Positions 32,289 to 40,249 of a stretch of 64,000 nucleotides of DNA are shown here, one piece after another. The notes beneath the pieces are model-generated. The model did no database searches. It was not told where the DNA came from and saw nothing but the letters and a program-made list of their open reading frames with translations. The number at the start of each line of letters is the position of its first letter. Within the stretch, counting starts at the first letter, position 1. Location: assembly GCF_016107395.1 (NCBI RefSeq), contig NZ_JAAIKO010000008.1:124001-188000 (forward strand), in the 5' to 3' direction. The stretch is from Streptomyces fildesensis. Lineage in GTDB: Bacteria; Actinomycetota; Actinomycetes; Streptomycetales; Streptomycetaceae. A program made the translations under genes and the position numbers.

Positions 32289-32768
32289 CTATGCAGTGGA
32301 GCGTATGGGCCGCGCGCCCATCAAGGGAGCCGCCGCCGCGCGCAGCTCGTCGCTCAGCGGGCTGGGGCGCAGGGTGGCCGGGTCCAGCTTGACCTGGGCG
32401 CGGCGTCCCGACGCGTGCACCACCTGGTGGTCGGCGGACAGCACGTGGAAGCCGTAGACGATGCTGGTGCGGCCCAGGTGCTCGATCCAGATGTGCACGG
32501 CCCCGTCGCCCGCGCCCAGGATCGGCGCCAGGTACTCGATGCGGAACTCGCGCACCGCGAGGAAGGTGTCGTCGTACTCGGTGCGGTCGGCGGTGTACGA
32601 CCAGCCCCGGTCGACCCAGTAGGCGGTGATCGCGCGCTCGACGAACAGGGCGTAGCGGGCGTTGTGGACCATTCCCAGGGCGTCGAGATCGTCGAAGTGG
32701 ATCTGGACGGGGAAGATCTGTGCGGCCGGTGCCTCTTGGGTGGCCGGTGGCTGGGCGGTGGTCGTCAT
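32289..32768 (-). CDS. Acyl-CoA thioesterase, hot-dog fold (4HBT family)
   Basis: A 159-residue single hot-dog domain protein. The VQIHFDDLDALGMVHNARYALF segment is the 4-hydroxybenzoyl-CoA thioesterase signature with its catalytic Asp. It hydrolyses an acyl- or aryl-CoA thioester in the cytoplasm; the substrate is unknown. Its ATG at 32766-32768 lies three bases after the TetR gene stop, with GGAGAG eight bases upstream, so the two are co-transcribed and the regulator likely controls the enzyme. It is followed by the AT-rich patch. Confidence 0.88.
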   Translation of the reverse strand: MTTTAQPPATQEAPAAQIFPVQIHFDDLDALGMVHNARYALFVERAITAYWVDRGWSYTADRTEYDDTFLAVREFRIEYLAPILGAGDGAVHIWIEHLGRTSIVYGFHVLSADHQVVHASGRRAQVKLDPATLRPSPLSDELRAAAAPLMGARPIRSTA

Positions 32769-32771
32769 GTC

Positions 32772-33416
32772 TCAGCTCTCCGGGAGGATCGAAGGGTCGG
32801 TGCAGCAGGATCTGAGCCGTTCCAGGACGGCCCGGTGCGCCTGGGCGAGGACGGTGGCCCGGTCCATGAGCCGGGAGCGGGTGACGACGGCCTCGCCGAG
32901 CGCGTCGATCTCGAACGTCAGCTGCGCGGCGTCCACGTCCGCCCGCAGCTCGCCGAGGGCGATCGCCTCCTCGACGAGGTCCTGGATGTGCCGCACCCAG
33001 TCGACGATCGACTGCGCGACGCGGTCGCGCACCGCGCCCGGCCGGTCGTCGAACTCCGTCTGCACCGCGGCGAAGAAGCAGCCGCCGGGCAGTACGTCCT
33101 CGGCGTAGAAGGCCAGCCGTGCCTCGTGCAGCGCGAGCAGCCGCCGCACGCCGGCCGGTGCGTCCTGCGCCGGCCGCATCACGAGCGCGCCCCACTGCTT
33201 GCGGGCCCGGTCGATCACGTCGAGCTGGAGCTGCTCCTTGTCCCGCCAGTGTGTGAACAGTCCGGACTTGCTCACCCCGAGCGCTCCGGACAGCCGTGCC
33301 AGCGAGAGTCCGTCCAGTCCGTCCACCGAGGCGAGCGCCACGGCCGTGTCCAGCACGGCTTGCCGCGTGCGCTCTCCGCGTACGCGTCTGCCGTCGGGCC
33401 GCTCGCTGTCTGCCAT
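32772..33416 (-). CDS. TetR-family transcriptional regulator
   Basis: A 214-residue repressor. The N-terminal TetR helix-turn-helix (about residues 15-62) is clear: AVLDTAVALASVDGLDGLSLARLSGALGVSKSGLFTHW is read in pieces as helices one to three, with GVSKSGLFTHW as the recognition helix. The C-terminal ligand domain has the TetR_C_11-like character with an SCCTDP tail. The ATG at 33414-33416 is used because GTGAGG precedes it and because the HTH should start near residue 15. It forms an operon with the thioesterase downstream, and a palindrome lies just upstream of its start, consistent with autoregulation. Confidence 0.9.
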   Translation of the reverse strand: MADSERPDGRRVRGERTRQAVLDTAVALASVDGLDGLSLARLSGALGVSKSGLFTHWRDKEQLQLDVIDRARKQWGALVMRPAQDAPAGVRRLLALHEARLAFYAEDVLPGGCFFAAVQTEFDDRPGAVRDRVAQSIVDWVRHIQDLVEEAIALGELRADVDAAQLTFEIDALGEAVVTRSRLMDRATVLAQAHRAVLERLRSCCTDPSILPES

Positions 33417-33441
33417 GGCCTCACCGTAACAGAAAGACGAC

Positions 33442-33451
33442 CGACCGGTCG
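33442..33451. promoter_or_regulatory. Candidate TetR operator
   Basis: The perfect palindrome CGACCGGTCG, embedded in GACCGACCGGTCGCAC, lies 25 bases upstream of the TetR start and 71 bases before the divergent EF-hand gene. It resembles typical TetR-family autoregulatory operators. Confidence 0.5.
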
Positions 33452-33522
33452 CACTTATTGTTGGGCCCGGAAACCCCGATAATCTGAGCCCGACCATCAG
33501 GCACAGAGAAGGGGCGGGTCAC

Positions 33523-33735
33523 GTGGCGGACATCGAGGCAGCGAAGAGGGCATTCGGCCGGTATGACCTCGACAAGGACGGTCAGATCACCGCGGCCGAG
33601 TACAAGAAGGTCATGGCCGAGCTCGGGGACTTCCACACCACCGAGTCGGTCGCCCAGGCCGTGATCAACGCCGACGACACCGACGGTGACGGGCAGCTCT
33701 CGTGGGACGAGTTCTGGGCCAAGCTGCAGGGCTGA
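33523..33735 (+). CDS. Small EF-hand calcium-binding protein
   Basis: A 70-residue protein with two complete EF-hands. Loop one is DLDKDGQITAAE (15-26) and loop two DTDGDGQLSWDE (52-63); both have all six oxygen ligands, so each should bind calcium. Cytoplasmic: no signal peptide or membrane segment. It resembles the calmodulin-like CabC/CabD proteins of Streptomyces, which act in calcium buffering and development. GTG at 33523 is the start. It is divergent from the TetR gene and followed by a strong terminator, so it is monocistronic. Confidence 0.93.
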   Translation: MADIEAAKRAFGRYDLDKDGQITAAEYKKVMAELGDFHTTESVAQAVINADDTDGDGQLSWDEFWAKLQG

Positions 33736-33743
33736 CGCACAGA

Positions 33744-33781
33744 AGTGGGGCCCGGCACCATGACCGGTGCCGGGCCCCACT
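33744..33781. terminator. Bidirectional terminator after the EF-hand gene
   Basis: A perfect 16-bp stem (33744-33759 with 33766-33781) and six-base loop, lying between the stop of the EF-hand gene and the stop of the convergent ATP-grasp gene. Confidence 0.85.
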
Positions 33782-33814
33782 CGTTCCTGTTCCTGCCGCG
33801 AGGGCGGGTCTCGC

Positions 33815-35074
33815 TCAGACGATGTCGTAGAAGCCTTCACCGTCCATGTACCGCGCCGACAGGATGTTGTGCATGACGACGCTCTCGGTCTCGTGCACGA
33901 GGTACACGCGCATCGGGTACGTCCAGTCGTCGATCGAGCGGTGGATCTCGTCGCCGGGGTGCACGTTCAGCGTGATGTCGTGGAAGCTCTCCAGCCCGCG
34001 GAGCTCGGCCATCTTCGGATAGCCGACGAGCTTGCCGGCCGCCGGCGAGACCATGTTGACGATCCCGGCGTGCCGGGCGAGTTCATATCCGGCTTCCCAG
34101 CGCTCCAGGAAGCGCTCGGGGTCGACGTACGCGTCCACGGTCCAGTCCAGCTGGCTCTCGCCGATCGCGCCCTTGGCCGGCACATGCACGTCCGCACCGC
34201 AGATCCGGGCGGCGCTCTCGACCAGCCGCGGGCCCTGCGGCGTCAGCTTGAGCTCGGTGTGCGCGGGACCGTTGCGCACCCCCAGGGCGTCCAGGACCAG
34301 GCAGTTGTACTCGACCAGCGCGTCCTGCTCCACGCCATGACGGGGCATCAGCTGGGCGCCGGCCGCCATGTCGTGCACCCCGTTGGCGCCGAGGTGGTGC
34401 ATCTTCCAGATGTCCGTGACGTGGTGCTTCCCGTCCAGGCTCACGGTGTTCACGATGTACTCGCTGCCGACCAGGTACTCCTGCGCCAGCACCGCGTGGT
34501 TGTGCAGCTCCAGCGCGCTCTCGGAGCCGAGCAGCGCCTCGAACGCGGCGCGCACCTGGTCCGCGTCGTCGCAGAAGAAGATGCCGTCGCTTCCCGCGCT
34601 CTTCAACGGCTTCAGCACGACCCGGCCTTCGGCCTCGCTGTGCCAGGCGAGCAGCGTGTCGAGGTCGGTGGCCAGGATCTGGCCGGTGCCCGGCACCCCG
34701 GCCTCCTTGACCGTCTCCATCATGCGGAACTTGTCCCGGCGGGACGGGCTCAGCGCCGTGCCGTTCGTCCGCAGGCCGAGCGCCTCGCTGAGCACGTCCG
34801 CGACCTCGACCCCGCTCTCGATGCCCGCCAGCAGACTGACCGGCGCGTGCGCGGCGAGGGCCGCGACCGTCGCGGCGACATCCCCCGCGTGCACGATGTT
34901 GGCGGTGAAGTCCGAGGCCCGGAAGCTCTTCTCGTACACCATCGGAATCGCCGGGGTGCTCTGGACGTGGACGCATTCATAGCCGCGCGCCTGGAAGAGC
35001 GGGGCAAGGGATCGTGCGCTCGAATACGCGTCGACGATGACGACCACGCGGGGAGCGGCGGGCTTGACGGTCAT
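33815..35074 (-). CDS. ATP-grasp ligase of cluster 2
   Basis: A 419-residue ATP-grasp enzyme with the usual N-terminal pre-ATP domain (VVVIVDAYSSARSLAPLF), the central ATP-binding part (VVLKPLKSAGSDGIFF, EYLVGSEYIVNTV) and C-terminal metal-binding residues around HTELKLTPQG and LVESAARICG. The family joins carboxylates to amines via acyl-phosphates; relatives such as BacD and DdaF make dipeptides or amides in antibiotic pathways. Here it probably forms the amide of the cluster product (inference). ATG at 35072-35074 follows GGTGAGG. It is the last gene of the minus-strand arm of cluster 2, 53 bases after the isochorismate synthase stop. Substrates unknown. Confidence 0.83.
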   Translation of the reverse strand: MTVKPAAPRVVVIVDAYSSARSLAPLFQARGYECVHVQSTPAIPMVYEKSFRASDFTANIVHAGDVAATVAALAAHAPVSLLAGIESGVEVADVLSEALGLRTNGTALSPSRRDKFRMMETVKEAGVPGTGQILATDLDTLLAWHSEAEGRVVLKPLKSAGSDGIFFCDDADQVRAAFEALLGSESALELHNHAVLAQEYLVGSEYIVNTVSLDGKHHVTDIWKMHHLGANGVHDMAAGAQLMPRHGVEQDALVEYNCLVLDALGVRNGPAHTELKLTPQGPRLVESAARICGADVHVPAKGAIGESQLDWTVDAYVDPERFLERWEAGYELARHAGIVNMVSPAAGKLVGYPKMAELRGLESFHDITLNVHPGDEIHRSIDDWTYPMRVYLVHETESVVMHNILSARYMDGEGFYDIV

Positions 35075-35127
35075 TCTTACCTCACCAATGGGCGATCCGG
35101 CAGGACGGACGGGGCGACGCGGGCTGG

Positions 35128-36627
35128 TCACTCGATTCCCAGGGCGGACATCATCGGGCGCAGCTTCGCGCAGGACTCCGCGTACTCCGCCTCGGGATCG
35201 GAGTCGGCCACGATGCCGCAGCCGGCGTACAGCGAGGCGGAGGGGCCGTCGACCAGGGCGGACCGGATGGTGACCGCGAACTGGCCCTGCCCGGAGCCGT
35301 CGGCCCAGCCGACCACTCCCGCGTACCAGCTCCGGTCCAGCCCCTCGTTGTCGGAGAGCCAGCTCAGCGACTCCTTGCGGGGGTGGCCGCCGAGGGCCGG
35401 GGTCGGGTGGAGACGGTCGACGAAGTCCAGGATTCCCGCGGTGGAGTCCGCGGCCAGCTCGCCGCGGACCTTCGTGGACAGATGCTGGACGTTGGCGAGC
35501 TTGACCACGCTCGGCTCCGCGTCGGAGGCGACATTGACGCACGAGTCCCGCAGCGCGTCGCGGAGCATCTGCACCACGACGTCGTGCTCGTGCTGGATCT
35601 TGGCGCTGCCGGCCAGTTCGAGGGCGAGAGCCGCGTCCTGTTCCGGGGTGAGCCCGCGGGGCGCCGTACCGGCCAGTCCCAGCGCGTGCACCGCCCGGCG
35701 GTTGACCCGTACGAGGTATTCGGGGGTCGCGCCGAGGAAGGTGTACTCCTCGTGGTCCACCGCGAAGACGGTGGTGCCGGGATAGGCGCTGCGCAGCCGG
35801 TTCACCGCGGTCGGCACGTCGAACGGGCTGGAAGCTGTGACCCGCAGCTCGCGCGCCAGCACCACCTTCTCGAAGTCGCCGTCCCGGATCCGGCCGGTCG
35901 CGCGGCGGACCAGGCCCTTCCAGTGGTCGGCGTCGGGCAACTCGGCGCTGGTGTGCGTCCGTTCGTCCGCGTACGCCAGTTTCCGGGCTTCGGCGGCGGC
36001 TTCGGGCGGAAGGCAGAGGTCGGCGAGGTGGAGCAGGCCGTTGGCCACCTGCTCGGGGTCGCTGTCGTGCAACAGAACGGCGTTCAGGCGCAGTTCGGCC
36101 GGGCCGGGCCGGTCGGCGGCGGCCTGGTCGGGCACCGTGCCACGGATCTGCAGGGCGGGCACCCACATCAGGGCGTCCGGAAGGCGTCCCTTCTCCGGGG
36201 CGTTCTCGGGGCTGAAGGCGAAACCGCCGATGGCCAGCGGGCCTTCGCCCGTGGGCAGTTCGGCGACCGCCGTTCCGCCGGTGACGAGGTCCCGGGTCAG
36301 CGCCTGCCATCCGTCGCGGACGGACGCGACACGGTTCTCGCCCCGTCCCCGCAGATCGCGCGCCGATCCGATCGCGACGACGGATCCGCGGTCCCATGCC
36401 GACTGCCACAGGAACGAACGCGGCGTACCGCGACGGGCACGGCTCCAGATGGCGACGGGGTCGGCGAGGGTGAGCGGTTTGGCCCAGCTGACGAGGACCA
36501 GACGCTGGCTGCGGCGGGCCTGGTCGAGGGCGCGCCGGCAGGTGGCGAGGAGGCTGTCCCGGTCGGCGCGGTCGAGCAACGCGACGGGTCGTTCACGGGT
36601 GACCACTGGTGCGGCAGCGGAGGTCAT
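35128..36627 (-). CDS. Isochorismate synthase (EntC/DhbC/MenF-like)
   Basis: A 499-residue chorismate-utilising enzyme, longer than EntC (~390), because of a roughly 110-residue N-terminal extension. The C-terminal domain carries FEKVVLAREL (base Lys), LAGTAPRG, KIQHEHDVVVQML and HPTPALGGHP, the MenF/EntC pattern that converts chorismate to isochorismate with Mg2+. No glutamine-amidotransferase partner is present, arguing against anthranilate or aminodeoxychorismate synthesis. The ATG at 36625-36627 lies two bases after the LuxE-like stop, so they are co-translated. No menaquinone or siderophore genes are beside it; its neighbours point to specialised metabolism. Confidence 0.88.
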   Translation of the reverse strand: MTSAAAPVVTRERPVALLDRADRDSLLATCRRALDQARRSQRLVLVSWAKPLTLADPVAIWSRARRGTPRSFLWQSAWDRGSVVAIGSARDLRGRGENRVASVRDGWQALTRDLVTGGTAVAELPTGEGPLAIGGFAFSPENAPEKGRLPDALMWVPALQIRGTVPDQAAADRPGPAELRLNAVLLHDSDPEQVANGLLHLADLCLPPEAAAEARKLAYADERTHTSAELPDADHWKGLVRRATGRIRDGDFEKVVLARELRVTASSPFDVPTAVNRLRSAYPGTTVFAVDHEEYTFLGATPEYLVRVNRRAVHALGLAGTAPRGLTPEQDAALALELAGSAKIQHEHDVVVQMLRDALRDSCVNVASDAEPSVVKLANVQHLSTKVRGELAADSTAGILDFVDRLHPTPALGGHPRKESLSWLSDNEGLDRSWYAGVVGWADGSGQGQFAVTIRSALVDGPSASLYAGCGIVADSDPEAEYAESCAKLRPMMSALGIE

Positions 36628-36629
36628 GC

Positions 36630-37727
36630 CTAGTACACCCCTTCGACAGCGGTCTGGCCGCCGGCCACGGTGAGCGGCCTGATGTCGGCCAGCCCGTCCT
36701 GGGGGTACTTCGCGGTGGGTGCGATGCGCAGTACGGAGTCGCGCTCCAGCGTCCAGGGCAGCAGCAGGTCCCGGGAGACGAGGCTGATCTTCGCCTGCCC
36801 GCGCTCGCCGTGGGCCACGGAGGTGCCGGTGTTCTCGGGGTCCACCACCTTGACCCGGCTGAACGGGTGGAAGGGGATGAAGACACAGCGTTCGTCGTCC
36901 CGTTCGCCGTCCCGCGGGCGCTGCGGGGCGATGCCCATCATGGTGTTGCCGTACAGGCCGACCACGGCGGCATCGGGGAAGAGCTCGTCCTCGAAGACCC
37001 GGAGCGTCTCGGGGCTCACGCTGGTGCCGGCCCAGATGATGCCGCGCACCTTCCGCTGCACCAGATCCAGCAGCTTCTCGTCGGCGGCCAGCGCTTCGAG
37101 CACCGGCGGGGTGGCGAAGAGGACGGAGACGGGCTGGGTGGAGAGGATGTCCTGGGCCTGCGCCAGGATGTGCTTCACATAGCGGGCGGCCTCATCGGTC
37201 CTGCCCTGCTTGACGCTGTTCTTGACCCAGCGCGGGTCGAAGTCGATGTAGTGGCAGAACGTGCCGCGCATTTGCGCCAGCAGCCCGATGGAACGGCCGA
37301 CGATGTGCGGTCCGGTGGGGCCGAGATGCAGCCAGTGGCCCTCGCCCTCGCCCGGGACCTTGTGATCGGCGAGCACCTCGCTCACCCAGTGGACACCGTT
37401 GCGGCGCGACCGCGATTCCACGATGCGTTTGGGCCGTCCCGTGGTGCCCCCGCTGTCGAAGACCTGGAAGTCCCAGCCCTCCCTGCCGATCCCGGCGGGG
37501 ACCAGCGCGTCGACCGGGACGTCCTTCCACTCGTCGCTGACGTCCGGGAAGAGGTCGAGGTCGTCCCAGGTGTGGACGTCGGTGAGCGGATTGAAGTCCA
37601 GCTCGGCCGCGCGCTTCACCCAGTACGGCGAGCCGGTGGCGGGGGAGAAGTGCCACTGCATCGCGGCGTGGATGAAGTCCTCAGGCGCGAGATCGGCGGT
37701 TAACGGGTCGACGATGTGCTCGGACAT
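36630..37727 (-). CDS. LuxE-like / adenylate-forming carboxylate-activating enzyme
   Basis: A 365-residue ANL-superfamily-like protein of acyl-protein synthetase (LuxE) size, with the phosphate-binding loop FDSGGTTGRPKR (90-101) and a glycine-rich VGLYGNTMMGIAP nucleotide region. It lacks the large C-terminal domain of ordinary AMP ligases. LuxE-type enzymes activate a carboxylate as acyl-AMP and pass it to a partner that reduces it; GriC/GriD in grixazone biosynthesis is a two-protein carboxylic acid reductase of this kind. The partner here is likely the aldehyde-dehydrogenase-like protein at 40250. Codon 9 is TTA (37701-37703). The ATG at 37725-37727 lies 25 bases after the DAHP synthase stop. 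Confidence 0.78.
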   Translation of the reverse strand: MSEHIVDPLTADLAPEDFIHAAMQWHFSPATGSPYWVKRAAELDFNPLTDVHTWDDLDLFPDVSDEWKDVPVDALVPAGIGREGWDFQVFDSGGTTGRPKRIVESRSRRNGVHWVSEVLADHKVPGEGEGHWLHLGPTGPHIVGRSIGLLAQMRGTFCHYIDFDPRWVKNSVKQGRTDEAARYVKHILAQAQDILSTQPVSVLFATPPVLEALAADEKLLDLVQRKVRGIIWAGTSVSPETLRVFEDELFPDAAVVGLYGNTMMGIAPQRPRDGERDDERCVFIPFHPFSRVKVVDPENTGTSVAHGERGQAKISLVSRDLLLPWTLERDSVLRIAPTAKYPQDGLADIRPLTVAGGQTAVEGVY

Positions 37728-37752
37728 GCGGTGTCTCCAAGGAAGGTGGGGA

Positions 37753-38808
37753 TCAGACCCGGGCGAGGGAGTGGGTGAGGGCCGGCGACAGGGTGCGCCC
37801 CACGGCCTCCACGACCGGCTTGAGCCGGCCCATGAGGGTGCCGAACTGCTCACCGCTGAGGGCCTGGGCGCCGTCGCACATCGCGTTCGAGGCGTCCGTG
37901 TGGACATCGACGATTAGTCCGTCGGCGCCGCACGCGGCCGCCGCCAGGGACATCGGCGCGACGAGGTGCGGCTTGCCCGTGCTGTGGCTCGGGTCGACGA
38001 TCACCGGCAGATGGGTGAGCCGCTTGGCCTCGGCCACCGCACTGAGGTCCAGGGTGAACCGGGTGCCGCGCTCGAAGCTGCGGATACCGCGCTCGCACAG
38101 GACGACGTCGCTGTTCCCCATGTGCAGCACGTACTCGGCCGCGAGCAGCCACTCCTCGATGGTGGCGGACATCCCGCGCTTGAGGAGGACGGGCCGGCCG
38201 GAGGCTCCCGCCTCGCGCAGCAGCTCGAAGTTCTGCATGTTGCGCGCACCGATCTGGAGCATGTCGCTCTCCTCGGCGACGGATTCCACGTCTCCCGGGG
38301 TCACGACCTCGGTGACGACCGGCAGGCCGGTCCGCTTCCGCTGCTCGGCGAGGAGGGTCAGCCCCGCGAGTCCCAGCCCCTGGAAGCTGTACGGGGAGGT
38401 CCGGGGCTTGAACGCGCCGCCGCGCAGCATGACGGCGCCGCTCGCGACTACCGAGTCCACCACGGCGTTCATCTGCGCCGGGCTCTCGACCGCGCAGGGA
38501 CCGGCGATGACGGCGAATCCGGTGCCGCCGAACACCGCTCCGCCGGCGGAGCCGAGCGTCACCTGGGTGTCCTCGGGACGGAACACCCGGCTGGTCAACC
38601 GCTGCGATCCGGACACCACGACCACCCGGTCGACGCCGGGCGCCTTCTCCAGAACCGTTGCCAGATCAGGCCCGTCGGTTCCTTCTGTGATGAGCACTGT
38701 GACGCCCGCCACAGTGCTGGATATCGGAATCAGGCCACTGCCCCGAAGTAATTCATTTACGGATTCAACTTGTTCGCGGGCAGCCTGCGGACTCATTACC
38801 ACAATCAT
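37753..38808 (-). CDS. 3-deoxy-7-phosphoheptulonate (DAHP) synthase, type I-beta (AroF-like)
   Basis: A 351-residue enzyme condensing phosphoenolpyruvate and erythrose-4-phosphate, the first step of the shikimate pathway. An N-terminal ACT-like/ferredoxin-like domain of about 85 residues is followed by the barrel with GPCAVES, RGGAFKPRTSPYSFQG and DPSHSTG, hallmarks of the Bacillus/Thermotoga group. A primary-metabolism copy is usual elsewhere, so this one probably supplies cluster 2. Codon 20 is TTA (38749-38751), very rare in Streptomyces and read only by the bldA tRNA. ATG at 38806-38808 has GGAAGG seven bases upstream. It heads the minus arm, divergent from the cyclase gene. Confidence 0.92.
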   Translation of the reverse strand: MIVVMSPQAAREQVESVNELLRGSGLIPISSTVAGVTVLITEGTDGPDLATVLEKAPGVDRVVVVSGSQRLTSRVFRPEDTQVTLGSAGGAVFGGTGFAVIAGPCAVESPAQMNAVVDSVVASGAVMLRGGAFKPRTSPYSFQGLGLAGLTLLAEQRKRTGLPVVTEVVTPGDVESVAEESDMLQIGARNMQNFELLREAGASGRPVLLKRGMSATIEEWLLAAEYVLHMGNSDVVLCERGIRSFERGTRFTLDLSAVAEAKRLTHLPVIVDPSHSTGKPHLVAPMSLAAAACGADGLIVDVHTDASNAMCDGAQALSGEQFGTLMGRLKPVVEAVGRTLSPALTHSLARV

Positions 38809-39013
38809 GGGAGTGCCTTCCAAGGGACTGTCGGGAGTGCTCCGATGGAGCTCAGGGGGAGTGCCACCCAGTCGTGGTCGTGGCATCGCTTTTCACTGAG
38901 ACTCGTCCCCCCGGAAAGATCTTCTTCCGGACAGTAACCCAGAAGTGAAGGGATTGCCAAGCGTATTCTTCCTGTGCTGTCATCGCCGTGCCGTCCTCAG
39001 GCAGGGCGGATGC

Positions 39014-39044
39014 CGTTGGCCGAAAGATGTTTCGTTGGCCGAAA
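39014..39044. promoter_or_regulatory. 12-bp direct repeat in the divergent promoter of cluster 2
   Basis: CGTTGGCCGAAA occurs at 39014-39025 and again at 39033-39044, 19 bp apart. Between and across them lie inverted CGAAA/TTTCG elements. The site is 30 bases before the cyclase start and about 205 bases before the DAHP synthase start. It is a candidate binding site for an activator or repressor of both arms; no regulator gene is in the cluster. Confidence 0.5.
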
Positions 39045-39073
39045 CCGAACAACATGAACAGCGGGGGTACGAC

Positions 39074-39745
39074 ATGAAGATGGTCGATATCAGCCAGGGT
39101 TGGTACGAGGGAATGCCTTCCTATAACGCCTCGTGGTATCCGAAGTTTGGTATACGCAAGGCGATGACCCCGGAGACCGACCCGGCCGGCGGCGGCCGGA
39201 CCTTCTCGGATCTGCAGATTTTCCCGCACAACGGAACCCATGTGGAATCCGGATTCCACTTCTACGAGGACGGCGCGAAAATCGACGAGGTCCCGCTGGA
39301 GACCTTCGTCGGCCGGGTGGTCATCGCGGACCTTTCCGGCCACCGTGACCTCGACCCCGTCACCGGCGACGAACTGGAGAAGGCGGTCCGCGACGTATGG
39401 CAGGCCGGGGACCGTCTGCTGATCCGTACCGACCACCCGAACCGGTACCTGGGGCGCGAGGACTACTGGGACAAGCCGCCCTATCTCACCCTGTCCTCGG
39501 CGGACTGGATGGTCGACAACGACGTCCGGCTCGTCGGCATGGACTGCATCACGGAGCGGCCGGACGACCGCAGCGGGCAGGTGCACCGGCGGCTGCTGGC
39601 CGCCAACATCCCGATCCTGGAGAACATCCAGAACCTCGACCAGATCGACAACCAGGTCGCCCAACTGATGGCGCTTCCCATCAAGATTTCCGGCGTGGAA
39701 GCCGCCCCGGCCCGCGCCGTGGTGTTCGACGGATGGCCGGTCTGA
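39074..39745 (+). CDS. Cyclase/kynurenine formamidase-family metal enzyme
   Basis: A 223-residue protein of the putative-cyclase family (PF04199), which includes kynurenine formamidase and isatin hydrolase. The metal-binding motif HNGTHVES (52-59) corresponds to the HxGTHxD/E signature, and GMDCITERPDD and the C-terminal ISGVEAAPARAVVF fit the family end. It probably hydrolyses an amide/lactam or catalyses a cyclisation/dehydration; the reaction is open. ATG at 39074 was chosen because the MKMVDIS start fits the family; a GGGGG run lies seven bases upstream. It starts the plus-strand arm of cluster 2. Confidence 0.82.
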   Translation: MKMVDISQGWYEGMPSYNASWYPKFGIRKAMTPETDPAGGGRTFSDLQIFPHNGTHVESGFHFYEDGAKIDEVPLETFVGRVVIADLSGHRDLDPVTGDELEKAVRDVWQAGDRLLIRTDHPNRYLGREDYWDKPPYLTLSSADWMVDNDVRLVGMDCITERPDDRSGQVHRRLLAANIPILENIQNLDQIDNQVAQLMALPIKISGVEAAPARAVVFDGWPV

Positions 39746-39780
39746 CCCCCTCGGCGGAACACTCACACAAGGGGGTCCAC

Positions 39781-40248
39781 ATGGCTGGAAATCAGACAGC
39801 CGTTTCTCTGAAAGAAGCCGGGAACCAAACAGCCGCCGCCATCGACGAAGGCCTCGAAGCGGCGCTGGATCTGCTCGGTGATCCATTACCGGACACCGGC
39901 AGAGGCGACCGTGTCGTCATCAAGCCAAACACGATCCAGCGAAAACCGGGTTTTCGGACAGGCTCGTGTCTGCGGCCGGAACTGCTGCCGGCGCGGGCTA
40001 TACGCGCGTCCGCGCGCGGTGCTGAAGTTCGCATTGCCGGGTGCACCCGGGTGCACCAGGAACTACCGCGCGAAAGCCAGTTCCACAAGTGCGCTCCGGT
40101 GGCCGGTTCCGCCGGCCCGCCGTTACGCATTGTGCAGGTTTGCAGCGCAAGATCGTTGCGGGCGCTGAACGCCGTTCCCGATATCGTCACCGAGGGTGAT
40201 TTCTTCTCGCGTCCCCTTTCCCGGCCGGTACCCGAGGAGTTGGTCTGA
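39781..40248 (+). CDS. Short DUF362-like protein, probably truncated
   Basis: A 155-residue protein. The segment DRVVIKPN (43-50) followed by a Leu-Arg-rich stretch and GAEVRIAGC resembles the N-terminal part of DUF362 proteins, which are normally about 300 residues or more, so it looks shortened. The N-terminus contains a repeated AGNQTA (2-7 and 13-18). Codons 36 and 115 are TTA, and GC3 is lower than in its neighbours, suggesting foreign origin. The stop is one base before the next gene's GTG, so translation is coupled, which argues that the frame is real even if the function is lost. I cannot give it a function. Confidence 0.55.
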   Translation: MAGNQTAVSLKEAGNQTAAAIDEGLEAALDLLGDPLPDTGRGDRVVIKPNTIQRKPGFRTGSCLRPELLPARAIRASARGAEVRIAGCTRVHQELPRESQFHKCAPVAGSAGPPLRIVQVCSARSLRALNAVPDIVTEGDFFSRPLSRPVPEELV

Positions 40249-40249
40249 C

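Noticed and set aside
32255-32290. TTCGAAC motif in the AT-rich patch, reminiscent of a tRNA T-loop
   Set aside because: No acceptor, D or anticodon stems can be formed around it.
32203-33195. Arg-rich minus-strand frame across the thioesterase and TetR genes
   Set aside because: It is a frame shadow; the real genes have domains, ribosome sites and codon bias.
35128-36627. Anthranilate or aminodeoxychorismate synthase instead of isochorismate synthase
   Set aside because: No glutamine amidotransferase partner is encoded nearby, and the conserved Lys and HPTPALGG motifs match the EntC/MenF group.
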